A stretch of DNA of 64,000 bases from Branchiostoma floridae (GCF_000003815.2 NC_049989.1:17306287-17370286); one strand, 5' to 3'. Shown: positions 21,541 through 32,966, counted from the first letter of the stretch. Program-made: numbers and translations. The notes: generated from the sequence alone by a model not told the origin.

Positions 21541-22021
21541 GACGGGAGTTTTCTGAAGTTATGACGTAAATATAAAAGTATTTAGATCGAGATCTAAAAA
21601 GTCTGTGTTTTTGGTGGGACATAACCAGCCTTCACCTACCAGTGGGAGTACCGAGGTTTAACCCTCAAACACCCGAGTGGGGTCCGTTTGGACCCCAGGC
21701 GTACATTTTGAAGTGCCACTTGAACATTATTTATTTTAAGAAAAAATCATTCCGTGACTTTGTCAGTCAATATGTCTTATACCTTCTCCTAAGTTTTCGC
21801 AAAGAGTGGTACAATTATGTGGAAATTATAAAGAAAGTTTGTGTTTGTGTCCCTCTGGGGTCCAAACGGACCCCAGCAAAAATGTGCAGTTTTTTAAACA
21901 AACTTTGGAGACTAAGTCCTTAACCACTTATAGCATGACTAATACACTTTCAGACAATAATAAGAATGTAACCCTTAATCCTCACAAAAATTTCTGTGTC
22001 ATCAACATGTAATGTGACGAC

Positions 22022-22990
22022 ATTATGACGCCATTTACCTATTCAGGGCGGCCATCTTGGATTTTGACCAATGACGTCATGAAATTAGCATAAATTAAAA
22101 ATTTTAAGTCATGATAATTACATTAAATTTCATAGAATTTAATTGTTGTCAGAAAACAGGTGTAGTTTACCAAGAAAACCTTGTTGAAATTGAAATTGTC
22201 AAATTTTGGCAAAAATATGCCTGTTAGAATATGGTTGCCATGGCAACCCCCCAAAATGATAAACTTACTTTATTGGTGAAAAATTTTTGCAAACAATATT
22301 TTTTGATGAATTACCAAGTTTCGTAGCTTTAGCTCTAGCCGTTCATGAGTTATGCGACATAAATGTTGCTGAGGGCCTCAAAATTCCCCTATCTGGTCGG
22401 AATAGGTTTAGTGCAAAACGTGGTCCTTCTGAACTTTTGCATAAATTATGATAATGAGTTGGAATTAGCAACACATTAACATCTCAAAATCTTCCTCTTA
22501 CATTGACGAAGCAATGTATATACAATGATCGCCGATAAGAAATGGTACTGAGATTATATGAACAAAACATTTTGGGGTCCGTTTGGACCACGTTTTGCAC
22601 TAAACCTATTCTGACCAGAGTGTGGAATTTTGAGGTCCTCAGCAACTTTTATGTCGCAAAACACATGAACGTCTGGTGCTAAAGCTACGAAACTTGGTAA
22701 TATATCACAAAATATAGTTAGCAAACATAACTCAATAAAGTAAGTTAATAATTTCTTGGGGTTGCCATGGTAACAGAATTCTAAAAGGCATATTTTTGCA
22801 AAAAATGTCAATTTCGATTTAAACAAGGTTTTCTTGGTAAACTACACTTGTTTTCTAGCAACAAATAATTTCTAAGAAATTCAATGTTATTTTCATGACT
22901 CAAACTTTATAATTTATCCTAATTTAATGACGTAAGTAGTCAAAATCCAAGATGGCGGCCCTTATTATCTAAATGACGTCATACTGTCGT
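22022..22990. repeat. Large foldback (inverted repeat) with ~400-bp arms
   Basis: The left arm runs to about 22423 and ends 'ggtcggaataggtttagtgc'. The right arm begins about 22586 with 'gcactaaacctattctgacc' and mirrors it outward. The mirrored features include ttgctgagggcctcaaaatt / aattttgaggtcctcagcaa, ggttgccatggcaacc-type blocks, and gccatcttggattttgacc / gtcaaaatccaagatggc. A spacer of ~165 bp separates the arms. It looks like two copies of a TTAA-family element joined tail to tail. Confidence 0.75.
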
Positions 22991-23060
22991 CATATTTAAT
23001 AGTAATGACACAGAAGTTTTTATTAGGATTTAGTTTTACATGTTTAGTATTCTCTGAAAG

Positions 23061-23977
23061 TTAACCCTATCCAGACTGGGCTTTTTGGGCCTTCCCTGGC
23101 CTGGGGGGGGGGGGGGTCTCATTCGACCCCCCCTTCGTATTTTCAAAACGGCTTACTGTGCGATCACCAAATTTGCAGGGGAGGTTGTGCTCATCAAGTT
23201 TTATAATTCCTAATTCCTAAAATTTTTATATCATTATGACGTAAAATGACGTCATTATGACGTCATTAATTGATATTTTTGGCTAAAACGGGGAATTCCC
23301 ATAATACCTAGATACCTCACTGAAAAAGTTACCAATAATGGTTTCTTATCAATATTTAAGTGTTACAAGACTTCTGTTGTCAAAAGTCGACGCAACGACG
23401 TCAAAATGACGTCATAGAATGACGTCATCTGTAGTTCATCTATCCGCCATCTTGGATTATCAACCTTAAATTTTTCAAGATACATTATTTTCAACATATA
23501 ACGCTAAAACCCCATGGAAATGGATTAGAAACGTTCACATGAATGTTTACTGTAAGAAAATACCACGTAGTGATGAAATCGGAGTGAAAATAAGCTTGTT
23601 ATACTTGAAATCATGATATTGTCGGCCATCTTGGATTTTGACCAATTACGTCATCTCATTAGCATAATTTATGAATATTTAATTATAAATGGTCAACTAA
23701 GATGTGTTAGATATTAAATATATATGAAAATAAGTTTAGTTTAGAAAGAAAATTTTAAAATCCCACTGTTTAAACCAAAATTAGTGATTTTTGTAAAATT
23801 TGCCTTTCAGAAACCCGTTGCCATGGCAACACGCAAAATCATAAACTTACCCAATTTTTAAAAAAAAATTGTTGTCAACAGTATTCTAGGAAAACTCACC
23901 AAGTTTGGTTGTTCTAGCACAAGCCGTTTGGGAGATATAGGAGGTCAAAGTTGGTGCGGGCACTTTTAGCCCGGAAA
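23061..23977 (-). mobile_element. Reversed family-1 TTAA element, outer end lost
   Basis: It starts TTAACCCTATCCAGACTGGG at 23061 followed by G/C-runs, which is the reverse complement of the right end of the element at 4407-5344. It ends near 23977 at 'cacttttagccc', a sequence found about 40 bp inside the left end of that element. The last part of that terminal repeat is missing. Several TGACGTCA sites and two gccatcttgg motifs are inside. Confidence 0.7.
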
Positions 23978-24304
23978 AGCTTCGGAAAAGGTGTAGAAGA
24001 TATTGGTCGACAAAGTCACGGAAGGATTTTTTCTTCAGATCAGAAATGTTCAAATGGTACTTCAAAATTTACGCCTGGGGTCCAAATGGACCCCACTCGG
24101 TTGTTTGAGGGTTAAAATACTGTGATAATGGCAAGATATTCATCATTGATACACCTGAAGCTCACTGCTAATAATTTGTAAGGTAAAGCCTTCTGAAAAC
24201 AATGAAGTGAGAAAATGTGAACTTGTTACTGTTTGAAAATGTTGCCTTGCCAACTTCTCAATCCTGTCAATGACATATGTTTAACTTTTATTTTATTGTT
24301 TCAG

Positions 24305-24627
24305 ACTGACAATATGATGGTCGGAAGTGTCCGTAGGGATGGCATCAGTGCAAAAGCCATTGATTTTGGCTCTGCCTGTCTGCTTGACCGTTCAGCGTCG
24401 TTCACCATGTCAGGGATCATGTCATCTCACATTGCCCCAGTGGTGGGGAAGTCACCTTCTACTCTGATGTCTTCAGCTACGGAAACCTGGCTAAAGATGT
24501 TGAGGAGGCAGTGAAAACAGGACACCTGCAGACGATCATCACAGCCTGTGTGAACTGTCCGCGAGCCAGTGACCGACCCAGCATCGATAACGTAGTTAAG
24601 ATGTTGGAGACAGCATGCCACCACTAG
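24305..24627 (+). pseudogene. KIN2: terminal kinase exon with a frameshift
   Basis: After the acceptor TTATTGTTTCAG the exon reads TDNMMV, then AIDFGSACLLDR (DFG), then HIAPV. Comparison with KIN1 exon 3 shows about 10 bp missing in the APE region near 24440-24450, which shifts the frame. In the shifted frame the rest of a normal C-lobe continues (VTFYSDVFSYGNLAKDVEEA, then ASDRPSIDNVVKMLE) to a TAG at 24625-24627, the same relative end as KIN1. No exon 1 or 2 was found upstream, where a 2.5-kb TTAA element lies. It is a partial, inactivated paralogue. Its upstream intron sequence (24116-24304) closely matches those of KIN3 and KIN4. Confidence 0.85.
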
Positions 24628-25215
24628 GGGTCGCAGACAATTACTTGGTGTATATGTTCGATTTATATGCTATACTCTTACTATGTATTTGTTTCTTATG
24701 TGTTTTTGATGTGATTAAATGCATCCAAAGGAGTAACGTTTGAGTAGAAGTGTTGCAGAGACAGTTTGTCCAGCTTTAAAGAGTATTTTGTTGAAACTGA
24801 CTCGTTTTTTTTGAGGATTTTGGATGACAGCTTGACAAGACCTGCATTGGTGGGAGGGCGGACGGCGCGTTCTTTATTTTTGTGCAAATAGCTCAAGCCG
24901 GTGTGTGCAGTTAACTCGGCGTCTCCAGGATTGCAGTACCGAACAAACGAAATATCACCGACAAACTGGTAAAATCCACTTGTATTTAACGAGACTGTGA
25001 TCCATGTAGAACCAATGAATCGTTGTATCGTGTATTTTGTACTTAGAGACAAGATGGAGAGGGACGATAGGATCACTTCAACCTCCTGGGCGCCACCGTG
25101 CGATCAAAGAGGAACACAAAATCCCAACATGGTCATGGACGAGGAAGTACTCGCTTAAGTGCAGCTTTTATGAAAGAGATAATGCAACAACAACAAAAAC
25201 TACTATAAAGATCTC
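24628..25215. other. Intergenic, no gene seen
   Basis: No clear gene. A minus-strand frame of 126 codons (25076-24696) has no recognisable motif. Confidence 0.4.
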
Positions 25216-25378
25216 CTAAACCAACTTGAAAAGCACCAAGAGTTCCTCGTGGGGGGCAGCTACAGCCAGGGGTAAGGCAAGCCCCGAGAATGGAAGACCC
25301 ACAACCTTCAGCTTCGGGGGTACAACAGCAACAAGTACCGCCGCAGGCTCCACTATCACATGTGCACAGCAATAGGCT

Positions 25379-25500
25379 ACGCTGGCACAACAGCAGGCTC
25401 CACCGGCACAACAGCAGGCTCCGCCGGGACAACAGCAGGCTCCACCGGCACAACAGCAGGCTCCGCCGGGACAACAGCAGGCAGCGCCGGGACAACAGTA
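25379..25500. repeat. 21-bp minisatellite, coding-like in several frames
   Basis: The unit acaacagcaggctccaccgg(c) alternates with a variant carrying 'gccggg'. Six copies are well preserved, and degenerate copies continue to about 25660. Since 21 is a multiple of three, frames stay open: one plus frame gives a GTTAGS-type repeat, another a QQQAPP-type repeat, and the minus strand also stays open. This could be the low-complexity part of a real Q/P-rich protein, but no flanking domain supports that. Confidence 0.9.
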
Positions 25501-25660
25501 AGCGCCACGGGCTGTACAGCAAGCACCGCCGGGCCCAGCAGCAGCCTTAACTGGCGTTGCAGCATCCAACGCCGGCCCAACAACAGGCTCCTCCAGTCTT
25601 ACAGCAAGCTCCGGTGGCCCAACAGCAGGCTCTGCCGGCCAAACAGCAGGCTGTGTGGAT

Positions 25661-26502
25661 TCTACAGGGACAAGTGGCAGGACCAAACCAACAGGTCCAT
25701 TTTTTCTGTTATTAGACATTGTGCCATCAAAAAGCATTTCACAGACAGAACTCGAAATTTTATTGCAAGGTAACCCAATTAGGACTGTTTGTGACGTCAT
25801 ACTAAACATGGAAACGGTTAATTCATTTAGCACATGTTGGCTATGTTTACGCAATCAACATAATTACTATTGCTATTGGCATTCTCCAACCTGGTTCTTA
25901 AAGATTAGCCTCACTGTTGCCACACACGATTGCCCAGTCCAAACATTGCGAGTCCAAGGCCTGTCGTACAGCCCGAGTTACAGTCGTCACGGACAATAAA
26001 CATTGAGCGAAAGAATTTCCCTGTACGTATCTCCCCTTGTTAGCAAGACATGTTGTACATTATTGCAGTAAATGCTTGAATGTTTTCCAAGTAGGATACT
26101 ACTGATTTTCGTTGGGTACTTGTACACGTATCGCTCAGTGCCTGTTGTTTCTTGTAGTGGCATATGGCGGTTGCACATGTCATGTGTGCTTCATCGAGTA
26201 AAATGTGACTGCTGTTCATTTTTAGGGCAATTAGATGAAAACACAACAAAAACATATTAAATGTTATCATAAAAAATGTTAAGATTTTTTTCTGAGTAGG
26301 ATTGTGCTGATTTTCGTTGGATACTTCAGCCGTGTCACACTTGTATTAGTGTTATGGGTGGCGTTGTTGTACGACGTCCTCACCACTGCAAATACAAAGT
26401 GTGCCTTCCTAATATCATTACCAACCACTGGTATATGGCAAAATGTTAGAGCAGAAAAATGTAATAATAAAATAAAAGACTGTACAAACCTATGTATTAC
26501 AG
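25661..26502. other. Intergenic or intronic, no gene seen
   Basis: It contains a direct similarity 'tgattttcgttgggtacttg' (near 26102) and 'tgattttcgttggatacttc' (near 26308). Otherwise nothing recognised. Confidence 0.4.
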
Positions 26503-26579
26503 CGCGAGATCAGGTCTGCTATCAAACAGTTTGGGGTTGTGGACACGGACGGCAGGCGTTCAGGAAGGCCGTCGATGAA
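26503..26579 (+). CDS. Candidate exon, 77 bp, unknown protein
   Basis: An open segment lies between acceptor TATGTATTACAG and an excellent donor GAA|GTAAGT. In one frame it reads QVCYQTVWGCGHGRQAFRKA. Using acceptor CAGTAG at 26719, it joins in frame to the open segment at 26720-26905. Support is splice signals plus open frame only. Confidence 0.3.
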
Positions 26580-26719
26580 GTAAGTATCTACAAGCACTTA
26601 ACCCGGCCTTATATACGATGATGTTAATCGATCGGGAATCGTAATATATGTATGGTAATAGATGACGTTTTATAATGAATGCAAAGCATGCAAATGCTAT
26701 TATATATATTTTTCAGTAG

Positions 26720-26905
26720 TGGTCAAAGGAGGACATAAAGAACATGACTCTGTGCCTGAATGTCAATACCTGCCTCTGTAGTTTTTGTCAGTGTCGTATT
26801 ACTTATCTCCAAGTGCGCAAAGCCTTCCAGCACCTTCTCAGAGGGGCCGTAGAATCACAATTCAAAGACGCCATGCGTATCAAGCGAAACGAGGACAAGC
26901 GGTGA
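26720..26905 (+). CDS. Candidate terminal exon, about 61 codons, cysteine-rich
   Basis: Open from WSKEDIKNMTLCLN through CLCSFCQCR to a basic end (AMRIKRNEDKR) and a TGA at 26903-26905. The cysteine cluster and basic tail look protein-like, but I recognise no domain. It is linked to the 26503-26579 candidate only by compatible phase. Confidence 0.3.
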   Translation, partial: WSKEDIKNMTLCLNVNTCLCSFCQCRITYLQVRKAFQHLLRGAVESQFKDAMRIKRNEDKR

Positions 26906-27418
26906 CAATTTGTTAATTAGCAAACTAAAGTAAAAATGCACCACTTGAAAGTGTATAAAACCCAAGTAAAGCATGTGCACTGTATTTGGTAATCACAATA
27001 AAAACCAAACACTTTCACTCAATAAAAAAACTTTTTGTATGCGTCTACGCTACATGTACACCCTCACCTTTTCTTAAACATCGCACTATCCCCCCAAAAG
27101 TCATTATTCTGACTGTAGTTTGTGTCCAACGAGTATTCAATATAAATAACGTCACAGTGAACACAAACTAGCACCGCTATTTACGGAAACAACGGTTTAT
27201 TAAATTTTCCACCGCTGTGCAGGGTTCTGTATTTACAGTTAACGTCATTTGAAGTCTTAATTTGTGGCAATCGAATTAATCGTGGACAGAAACTATACGT
27301 TGCATTAATTCTGTGATGTATATATATTGAGACACCCTAAAATGTAAACAGTTCCACAGTAATACGTGTATGATAGACCAGGCGCTCCCTGTGACATACC
27401 ATGTTATTGTTTTCGTAG

Positions 27419-27527
27419 CAAGGAAAGCAGGAAGAGGAGAAAGGCGGGTGGGCGCCCTGTGTGCATTAAAAGGACCAGGGGGAGCTGCTGGCTACCGGCA
27501 CAGAAGTGTGTTGTGCAGAGAGCACAG
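27419..27527 (+). CDS. Candidate exon, basic peptide
   Basis: Bounded by acceptor TTATTGTTTTCGTAG and donor CAG|GTACAC. The frame reads KESRKRRKAGGRPVCIKRTR, strongly basic, possibly a nuclear localisation or DNA-contact segment. There is no known family, and neighbouring exons are unclear. Confidence 0.25.
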
Positions 27528-27615
27528 GTACACATGAATAAAGTCACATCTATTGAAAATATACAGGTACGTTTGACAATCTGCCATTATACAGAGCATT
27601 CAGAAGAAGGCGACA

Positions 27616-27828
27616 TACTGTCAATGCAGAAACGTTCGCGGTGCTTTAATGTTCGCAGTTTTCGCGGTGGCCGCTTCACCGCAAACTTAAAACCCATCGC
27701 GAACATTTTTCCATTGCAGTAAGAGACTACAGTGCATGGTCATACCGCGAACTTAAAACCACCGCGAAAAGTCATTTTCCCCGCTACCGCGAAAGTAAAT
27801 CCCCACGAACTTAAATACATTTACAGTA
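27616..27828. mobile_element. Hairpin MITE with ttcgcggt motifs
   Basis: The ends are inverted in outline: the left end is 'tactgtcaatgcagaaacgttcgcggtg', and the right end reads on the other strand as 'tactgtaaatgtatttaagttcg'. Between them are many copies of 'ttcgcggt' and 'accgcgaa'. This is a repeat style I have seen in several invertebrate genomes. No coding capacity. Confidence 0.7.
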
Positions 27829-29656
27829 CATGACATTGGCATATATACATATGATGCGGGCATTATTTACAGCTATCATGCCTTTACTTATTCAAAACAT
27901 TTTTCTCCCTCATTGACTGTCAACGTCACCTCCATCACCCCAGAGGGCCGGACTCACCCTGCCATAGGTGACATACAAGTAAGATGATTGAATTTAATGT
28001 ACTCCCTATATTGCACAAAGCATGAAGGAAATAAAAAGTGGTACCACCAGTGGTGATTTATGTGCTTAATAACCATGTTGCTACACCCCATAGATGCACA
28101 TGGATATCAATATGGACATTGTAGGACGTCTTTTCTCTTTATTTGCAGGTCCCCGCGATTCTCAACATTAATTTTTTTTTTAAATTCTGTGCTATTAATA
28201 AGTTTGACAAGACAATTAAGTTGTGTTTCTTTATGTAAATTAATTTTAGCTGATATACGTAGACTTACATTTATGTAAATGGCTTGAATTGAAATGTTTT
28301 TATTCAAAAGTCTAATGACTTCTTGTGCTGTGGTAAGTAAACCGTTCCTTATCTGTTGACTACTTTGGTTTGTTGTTTCATTTCTGTGGTTAATTGGTCG
28401 GTTGGTCGATTCGCATCGTGTATGAACAACACAGTGCTGATGATGCCTCGCCTGTAGCTACGACGACTTCATCCTCATATTCATGAAAAGATTATTAGTT
28501 CCCAGCATTGCATTAGTACAAAGCATTTTTTTCTTTTTCATTTTACAAGCATGTAATTTGTAAAATGTATATGCCAATCAGCGGAGTTTGCATCACACAG
28601 ACTAGATTACATCACTCACACAGAAACATGCCCATGAAGTTGAACCTTCCACGTGGACGTTATGGTTGCTTACACGGGGAACAATGGACAGTTCTTGCAT
28701 AAAATTACACAAATATACTTCTGGACTATTTCTCGTTTAATCGTATGGCCGTGCAACGTGTGATTGACAAACATACGCAGCATGTGTACATGACTTACCA
28801 AATTTTAAACGGAATGTTAAACAGAATGATTCTCACTGATGCTGCATTGCTAGCATGTCGCCTCTACTTCACTGTCTTATTGTATAGCAAGCTGAAATTT
28901 GCGAGGCAAAGTTTCTAAATTTGCCAGTATTTATAGCCGTTACATACATGGCGGTGTCACAATTTTATGCTGACGTAGGAATTAAGGCAAAGACAATTAT
29001 ACTGATTTTGTAATAGTCAAGTATTATGTGTACGTGTAATAGATAACATACTGTATAATATATACCACTTCTGTTGTGACATTGATGAAATGATAAATCA
29101 GCTCTGAAAGAGGACCTTAGTGTTTGTCGACTATATAGAAGGCAGCAAAACGACAAGTTGTAATTGTGACAGACAATTACGACCCCCTCTGAATAATTTG
29201 TAAGAAAGACAATATTACCACTGACAGCAGCCTTAATGATAACTCTCCTAATTATATAGTAGTAACGGTTGATCCTGTTTGGAAAACCAAATACAATGAA
29301 TTGATGGATTGTCCCAAGGCTATGACCTCTGCCCTATATAATATATTAAGCGGTAATTGCGAGGGCGAGAGAACCCGAGGATGACGCAGATTCCCAGACG
29401 ACTGCCCATCGCGGCATTAGGCGCCCCCAACCAAGGAGGTGTCCAAGGCGTGGACGCATGAGTTTCGAGTCCGGGGCAGGGAGAATCACAGTTGTGGTTA
29501 GAGAATGTTAATTTTACCAGCAGTTACTTGATGGCAGCTACTTGATGGCGAGGTTTAATGATGAAAATTAAACCATAATCCAAAAAATGTAGTCGAGTTT
29601 GATAACCAAATGCGGGTTGGACGTATTGTAGAATTTTGGCTTTACAGTAAGCCAAG
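27829..29656. other. Intergenic, no gene seen
   Basis: AT-rich DNA without convincing exons or repeats. The segment 29340-29500 is GC-richer, but its open frames are short and unrecognised. Confidence 0.45.
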
Positions 29657-30286
29657 GTGGGCGCTAGAATAAATTGTCCCAAATTTAACCTCGCGGTCAG
29701 AAGCAGCAGCTCTAAAGGAAAACAGCTGCTGTATACCGAGAGTCCGGGACAAAAAAATGGCCTACCATTTCTTTCTAAACGTGTGAAGTTGCATGATGAA
29801 AGGGAATACATCGACATTCTGAGGTTCTTCAAGGGGCACAGACCCATTCGTCAGCTCTAGGACAACAGAGAGGAGGACATTTAATAATCCATGAGAGAGA
29901 GGACACCAACGACCGGCACGATCCTCCCCAATGGTACACATGCTGATAAAGCCCTTCAAATCGGACCCAAGGAAAGAGAAAAAGAAGAAAGTGAAGGCGA
30001 GAAGTTTAACGAGTCCCTCGAGATTAAGGACTTAACGATCCGCTCCAGGGCTGCTGTACTACAAGAGCTAAACAAAAGGTTCCAAGATGTAGTACAGGTA
30101 GGCTACCTCAAGGGACCAAATGCATTGGACCCACGATCAATCAATGATACTTGGGAAAGGCTGGAAGAAAAGATTGCAGTCTACAGAGAAACCATACAGA
30201 GTGAAAGAAAGAACAAGAACAAGGCCCGGCCGAAAAAAAATGGTGTAGGTACCAACCAAAGTAAAGAAGGAGGTAACCACTGTTAA
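29657..30286 (+). CDS. Unknown open frames, possibly a transposon remnant
   Basis: Two consecutive plus-strand frames look protein-like. The first, 29657-29860, ends RVKLHDEREYIDILRFFKGH and a few more residues. The second, 29891-30286 (131 codons), is lysine/glutamate-rich and contains LQELNKRFQDVVQVGYLKGP and WERLEEKIAVYRETIQSERK before a basic tail. The second part looks helical. Neither is recognised, and the stops between them suggest decay. Confidence 0.35.
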
Positions 30287-30556
30287 TACCTTATTTGAAG
30301 AAATCTTTCTGACGGAAAACACAATAACTGTTTTCGTAAGAAATATCATGAAATTTATACCCAAAAAAAGTCCTTTTCTGTCATATTTCTTCAGTATAAG
30401 TAAGAAATGTTAAGAAATGGAAACAATACTATCTGTTGATCTTAATGTTAGGTAAATCTCATTTAGCATATGGAAGACTTAAGTTTCAGCATTTAGCATT
30501 CTTCTTTTTTTTAAATTATAGACTTTGAAGGTTGTCCCTTAAGTACAACTATTAGA

Positions 30557-30900
30557 TTAACCCTCAAACCACCGTAGCTTTTTTGTGACGTAGATTACCG
30601 TATGGGGTCAAAACTGACCCAATAACGTTTTGTACAAATACAGTTTTTTGTGTGACTCTTTTTGTGATTTGTATATATGTAGTTTCATTAATCTATGCAG
30701 AACAGTTTGACATGATTGGGTGAGAATAACTCTTGCTCATTATCATAATTTATGCAAAAGCTCATGACCACAACATTTTGCACTGACACTACTCAGACCG
30801 AGTACGGGTTTTTCTATGCCTCCACCAACTTCAATGTCGCATAGTCCCTGAACTAGGTCACACCGTGAGAGAGATGGACTGGATAGCCATCGAAATTTTG
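30557..30900. mobile_element. TTAA element left end, truncated
   Basis: TTAACCCTCAAACCACCGTA at 30557 resembles the 21658 terminal repeat, followed by 'accgtatggggtcaaaactgaccc' like the 855 element. No matching right end was found. The sequence near 30790 ('tcagaccgag') resembles family 1, so the piece is rearranged. Confidence 0.5.
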
Positions 30901-31097
30901 AGGTACGCCTGCTTACCTTTAATAACAGTTACTGATTGATAAAAAGTTCTATTAACGTCAAAGAAGTGTATATAGATGTGTAGAGATGATATAAAGTACT
31001 TCACAATTCAAGTGATTACAACATTTTTCTAGTGAAGCTTAGTACAAAATTTAACGACGTGCTATATTAACCGTCCACTTGAATTGTATATAAGGTT

Positions 31098-32858
31098 CAA
31101 GTTCCAGAGCCAGTGGGCACATGATTAATCATTTGATGAATCAGAAAAAAATGTATGAAACAATATATTAACATGAAAACACGTGGCAGAAGTAAATTTA
31201 AAGACAAAATAGTCACCACTGAGGTGTCATTTATTCTAAACTATCTCTTGCGTGCGGTTACATTATATATTAGACAGTTCGGTTCTCTCCATGGTTGGTC
31301 AACAGTACATTACCTGACGCGTCTTGTACACAACGTCCTTGAGGCATCAGACAAACCTGGCTACGTGACAACACTTGTTCTCACGGACTTCCCGAGTATT
31401 TGATTATGTCCACCACCAGACCGCCATTTGCAATCTACTTGACCTTGTTGTCCGCCCGTCCATCGTGCCCTGGGTGAGCAGTTTCCTGTCAGGTCGGCGC
31501 CAGCGTGTGAGGTATCAGGGCAAAGTCTCGGACTGGCAAACTTTGACGTGTGGTGTGCCTCAGTGAATGAAGTTAGGACCACTAGTTTTTCTACCCATGG
31601 TAATGACGCCCTCCCAAGTCACGAAACGTCTTCAGATGGGTTTAAGTATGTCTATTTCCGAATCACGACATGTGTCTGCAACACCAAGGATTCAGGACGA
31701 CATCAATGGCCTGACACGTTGGAATGATACTAACTTCATGGCCCTGAACCCGTCTAAGTGCATGGTGATGGTGTTTCACTTCATGAGAAATCCTCCACCA
31801 CCGCCAGCAATCACTGATGGGCCAACCCAACTACAGGTTGTCCAGGCAGCACGTATCCTGGGACTTATCCTCCAGAACCCAGAACAACCTCAAATGGACC
31901 CAACATGTGACCTCAAATGCCACCAAAGGGAGTAAGAGACTCTATTTGATAAGAAACCTGAAGAAACACGGACTGGGCATAAGTGACCTTGTACTCGTCT
32001 ACATCGGTTTCGTGCGGCCTCTTCTTGAGTACGCCTGTGTCATCTGACACCCCGGTCTTACCAGAGATTTGTCATCGAAAGTCGAACGCGTGCAGAAGAG
32101 GGCTCTGAGAATTATACTCGGACGGGAGTACGTCACTTACGACAGTGCACTGAACACTTCGGGTCTTTGTCGACTGAACTGTAGAATGGACAATGTATGC
32201 CTACGGTTTGCACGAACTCTTGTCAACTCTGTACGATTCAGTTATTGGCTTCCATCTAAACGAGGGGATACCCATGATAGGTCTCTAAGAAACAAAGACA
32301 AACTCTCTCAGTTCCGGTGTAGAACTGCTCGTTTCGCTAATAGCACATTACCGTACTGTGTAAAGCTCCTGAACCAAAACGAGTAATTTGTGAATAGTAG
32401 CGAATCTTTCTTTGTGTAGTAACTGACCAGTTATTGTGAACAGTAGATGTTATGTTGTGACTCGATCAATTTAAAAGTGTTAACTTGAGTTAGAGGTTGA
32501 AATACTGAGTGTGGAAAAACGACAATTCTGCCATTTGTAAATGTGCTGCAAATGTTTTTAATGTCAATGGCAATAATAAACCATTTCTTTCTCTCTCTCT
32601 CTCTCATATTCACAATGGCTGCTCCCGAACCTAAAAGTAGTTTTCACGAAAGAAGGTGGTACAGCACCAACCGGACAGCATAACGGGCATCCGTTAACGC
32701 CAGTTTGGAGAACGACCTGCCCACGTGCGTTTTTCGTAGACTTCTACGGTCGGTCGGTACTCGAAATGAAAGCCACGAGGAAGATGTGACAGGAAACTGA
32801 CTTAAGAGACGTGCAGCAAGTCGGCATCACCTAAGATATTTATCAATATATCCTTTTA
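31098..32858 (+). repeat. R-A dispersed repeat, copy A, split by a retrotransposon
   Basis: Parts 31098-31271 and 32606-32858 together match three other loci in this window (37297, 48190 and 62984). Shared landmarks in order are: a gttccagagccagtggg-like start, 'aagtgaatttaaagacaaaa', 'gaggtgtcatttattct', 'tcttgcgtgcggttac', 'gctgctcccgaac', 'caccaaccggaca', 'ccagtttggagaac', and an end near 'atatccttttag'. The nature of the family is unknown; it has no open frame of its own. Confidence 0.75.
31272..32605 (+). mobile_element. 5'-truncated non-LTR retrotransposon (RT 3' half) with target duplication
   Basis: Starts mid-RT with QFGSLHGWSTVHYL, then a DFSRVFDYV-like motif A, VRPSIVPWVSSFLSGRRQRV, VSDWQTLTCGVPQ (motif B), and NPSKCMVMVF after a corrupted YADD region. 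Later come LVYIGFVRPLLEYACVI and VERVQKRALRIILG. This order is typical of CR1/L2/Jockey-like elements. The motif-B TGA (31563-31565) and several frameshifts inactivate it. The 3' end is a (TC)n tail at 32588-32605. The 5-bp sequence ATATT flanks it on both sides (31267-31271 and 32606-32610), and the disrupted R-A repeat resumes exactly there. Confidence 0.88.
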
Positions 32859-32966
32859 GTTTTAGTGAGTGACTTGAACAAGCTACCAACACACATTGTC
32901 ACTGGATCATCACTTACTAGTTTCAAATTGGGATTGTTACAACACATGGGCCACCTCAACTCCTAG
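32859..32966 (+). pseudogene. Non-LTR ORF2 extreme C-terminus fragment
   Basis: The short frame VLVSDLNKLPTHIVTGSSLT continues SFKLGLLQHMGHLNS and a stop. It fits the usual end of many non-LTR ORF2 proteins ('W..LP..IV...SL.SFK..L..H'). It sits directly after the R-A repeat copy A and before the KIN3 remnants. Confidence 0.55.

Larger units (their letters stand above)
21658..24115. mobile_element. Composite TTAA element with ~110-bp terminal inverted repeats
   Basis: The left end TTAACCCTCAAACACCCGAG (21658) and the right end ...TTGTTTGAGGGTTAA (ending 24115) are inverted, and the similarity continues about 110 bp inward (ggggtccgtttggacccc, then gacaaagtcacgga). TTAA lies at both ends. The interior holds a foldback (about 22022-22990) and a reversed family-1 element (23061-23977). 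It sits between KIN1 and KIN2, and the KIN2 intron sequence resumes directly after it. No transposase is present. Confidence 0.8.

Noticed and set aside
25216-25854. 212-codon minus-strand frame with CCCPGGACC-type repeats
   Set aside because: It is the reverse reading of the 21-bp minisatellite, with no non-repeat domain.
29340-29500. GC-rich segment considered as a gene start
   Set aside because: Frames are short, unconserved in style and without splice context.
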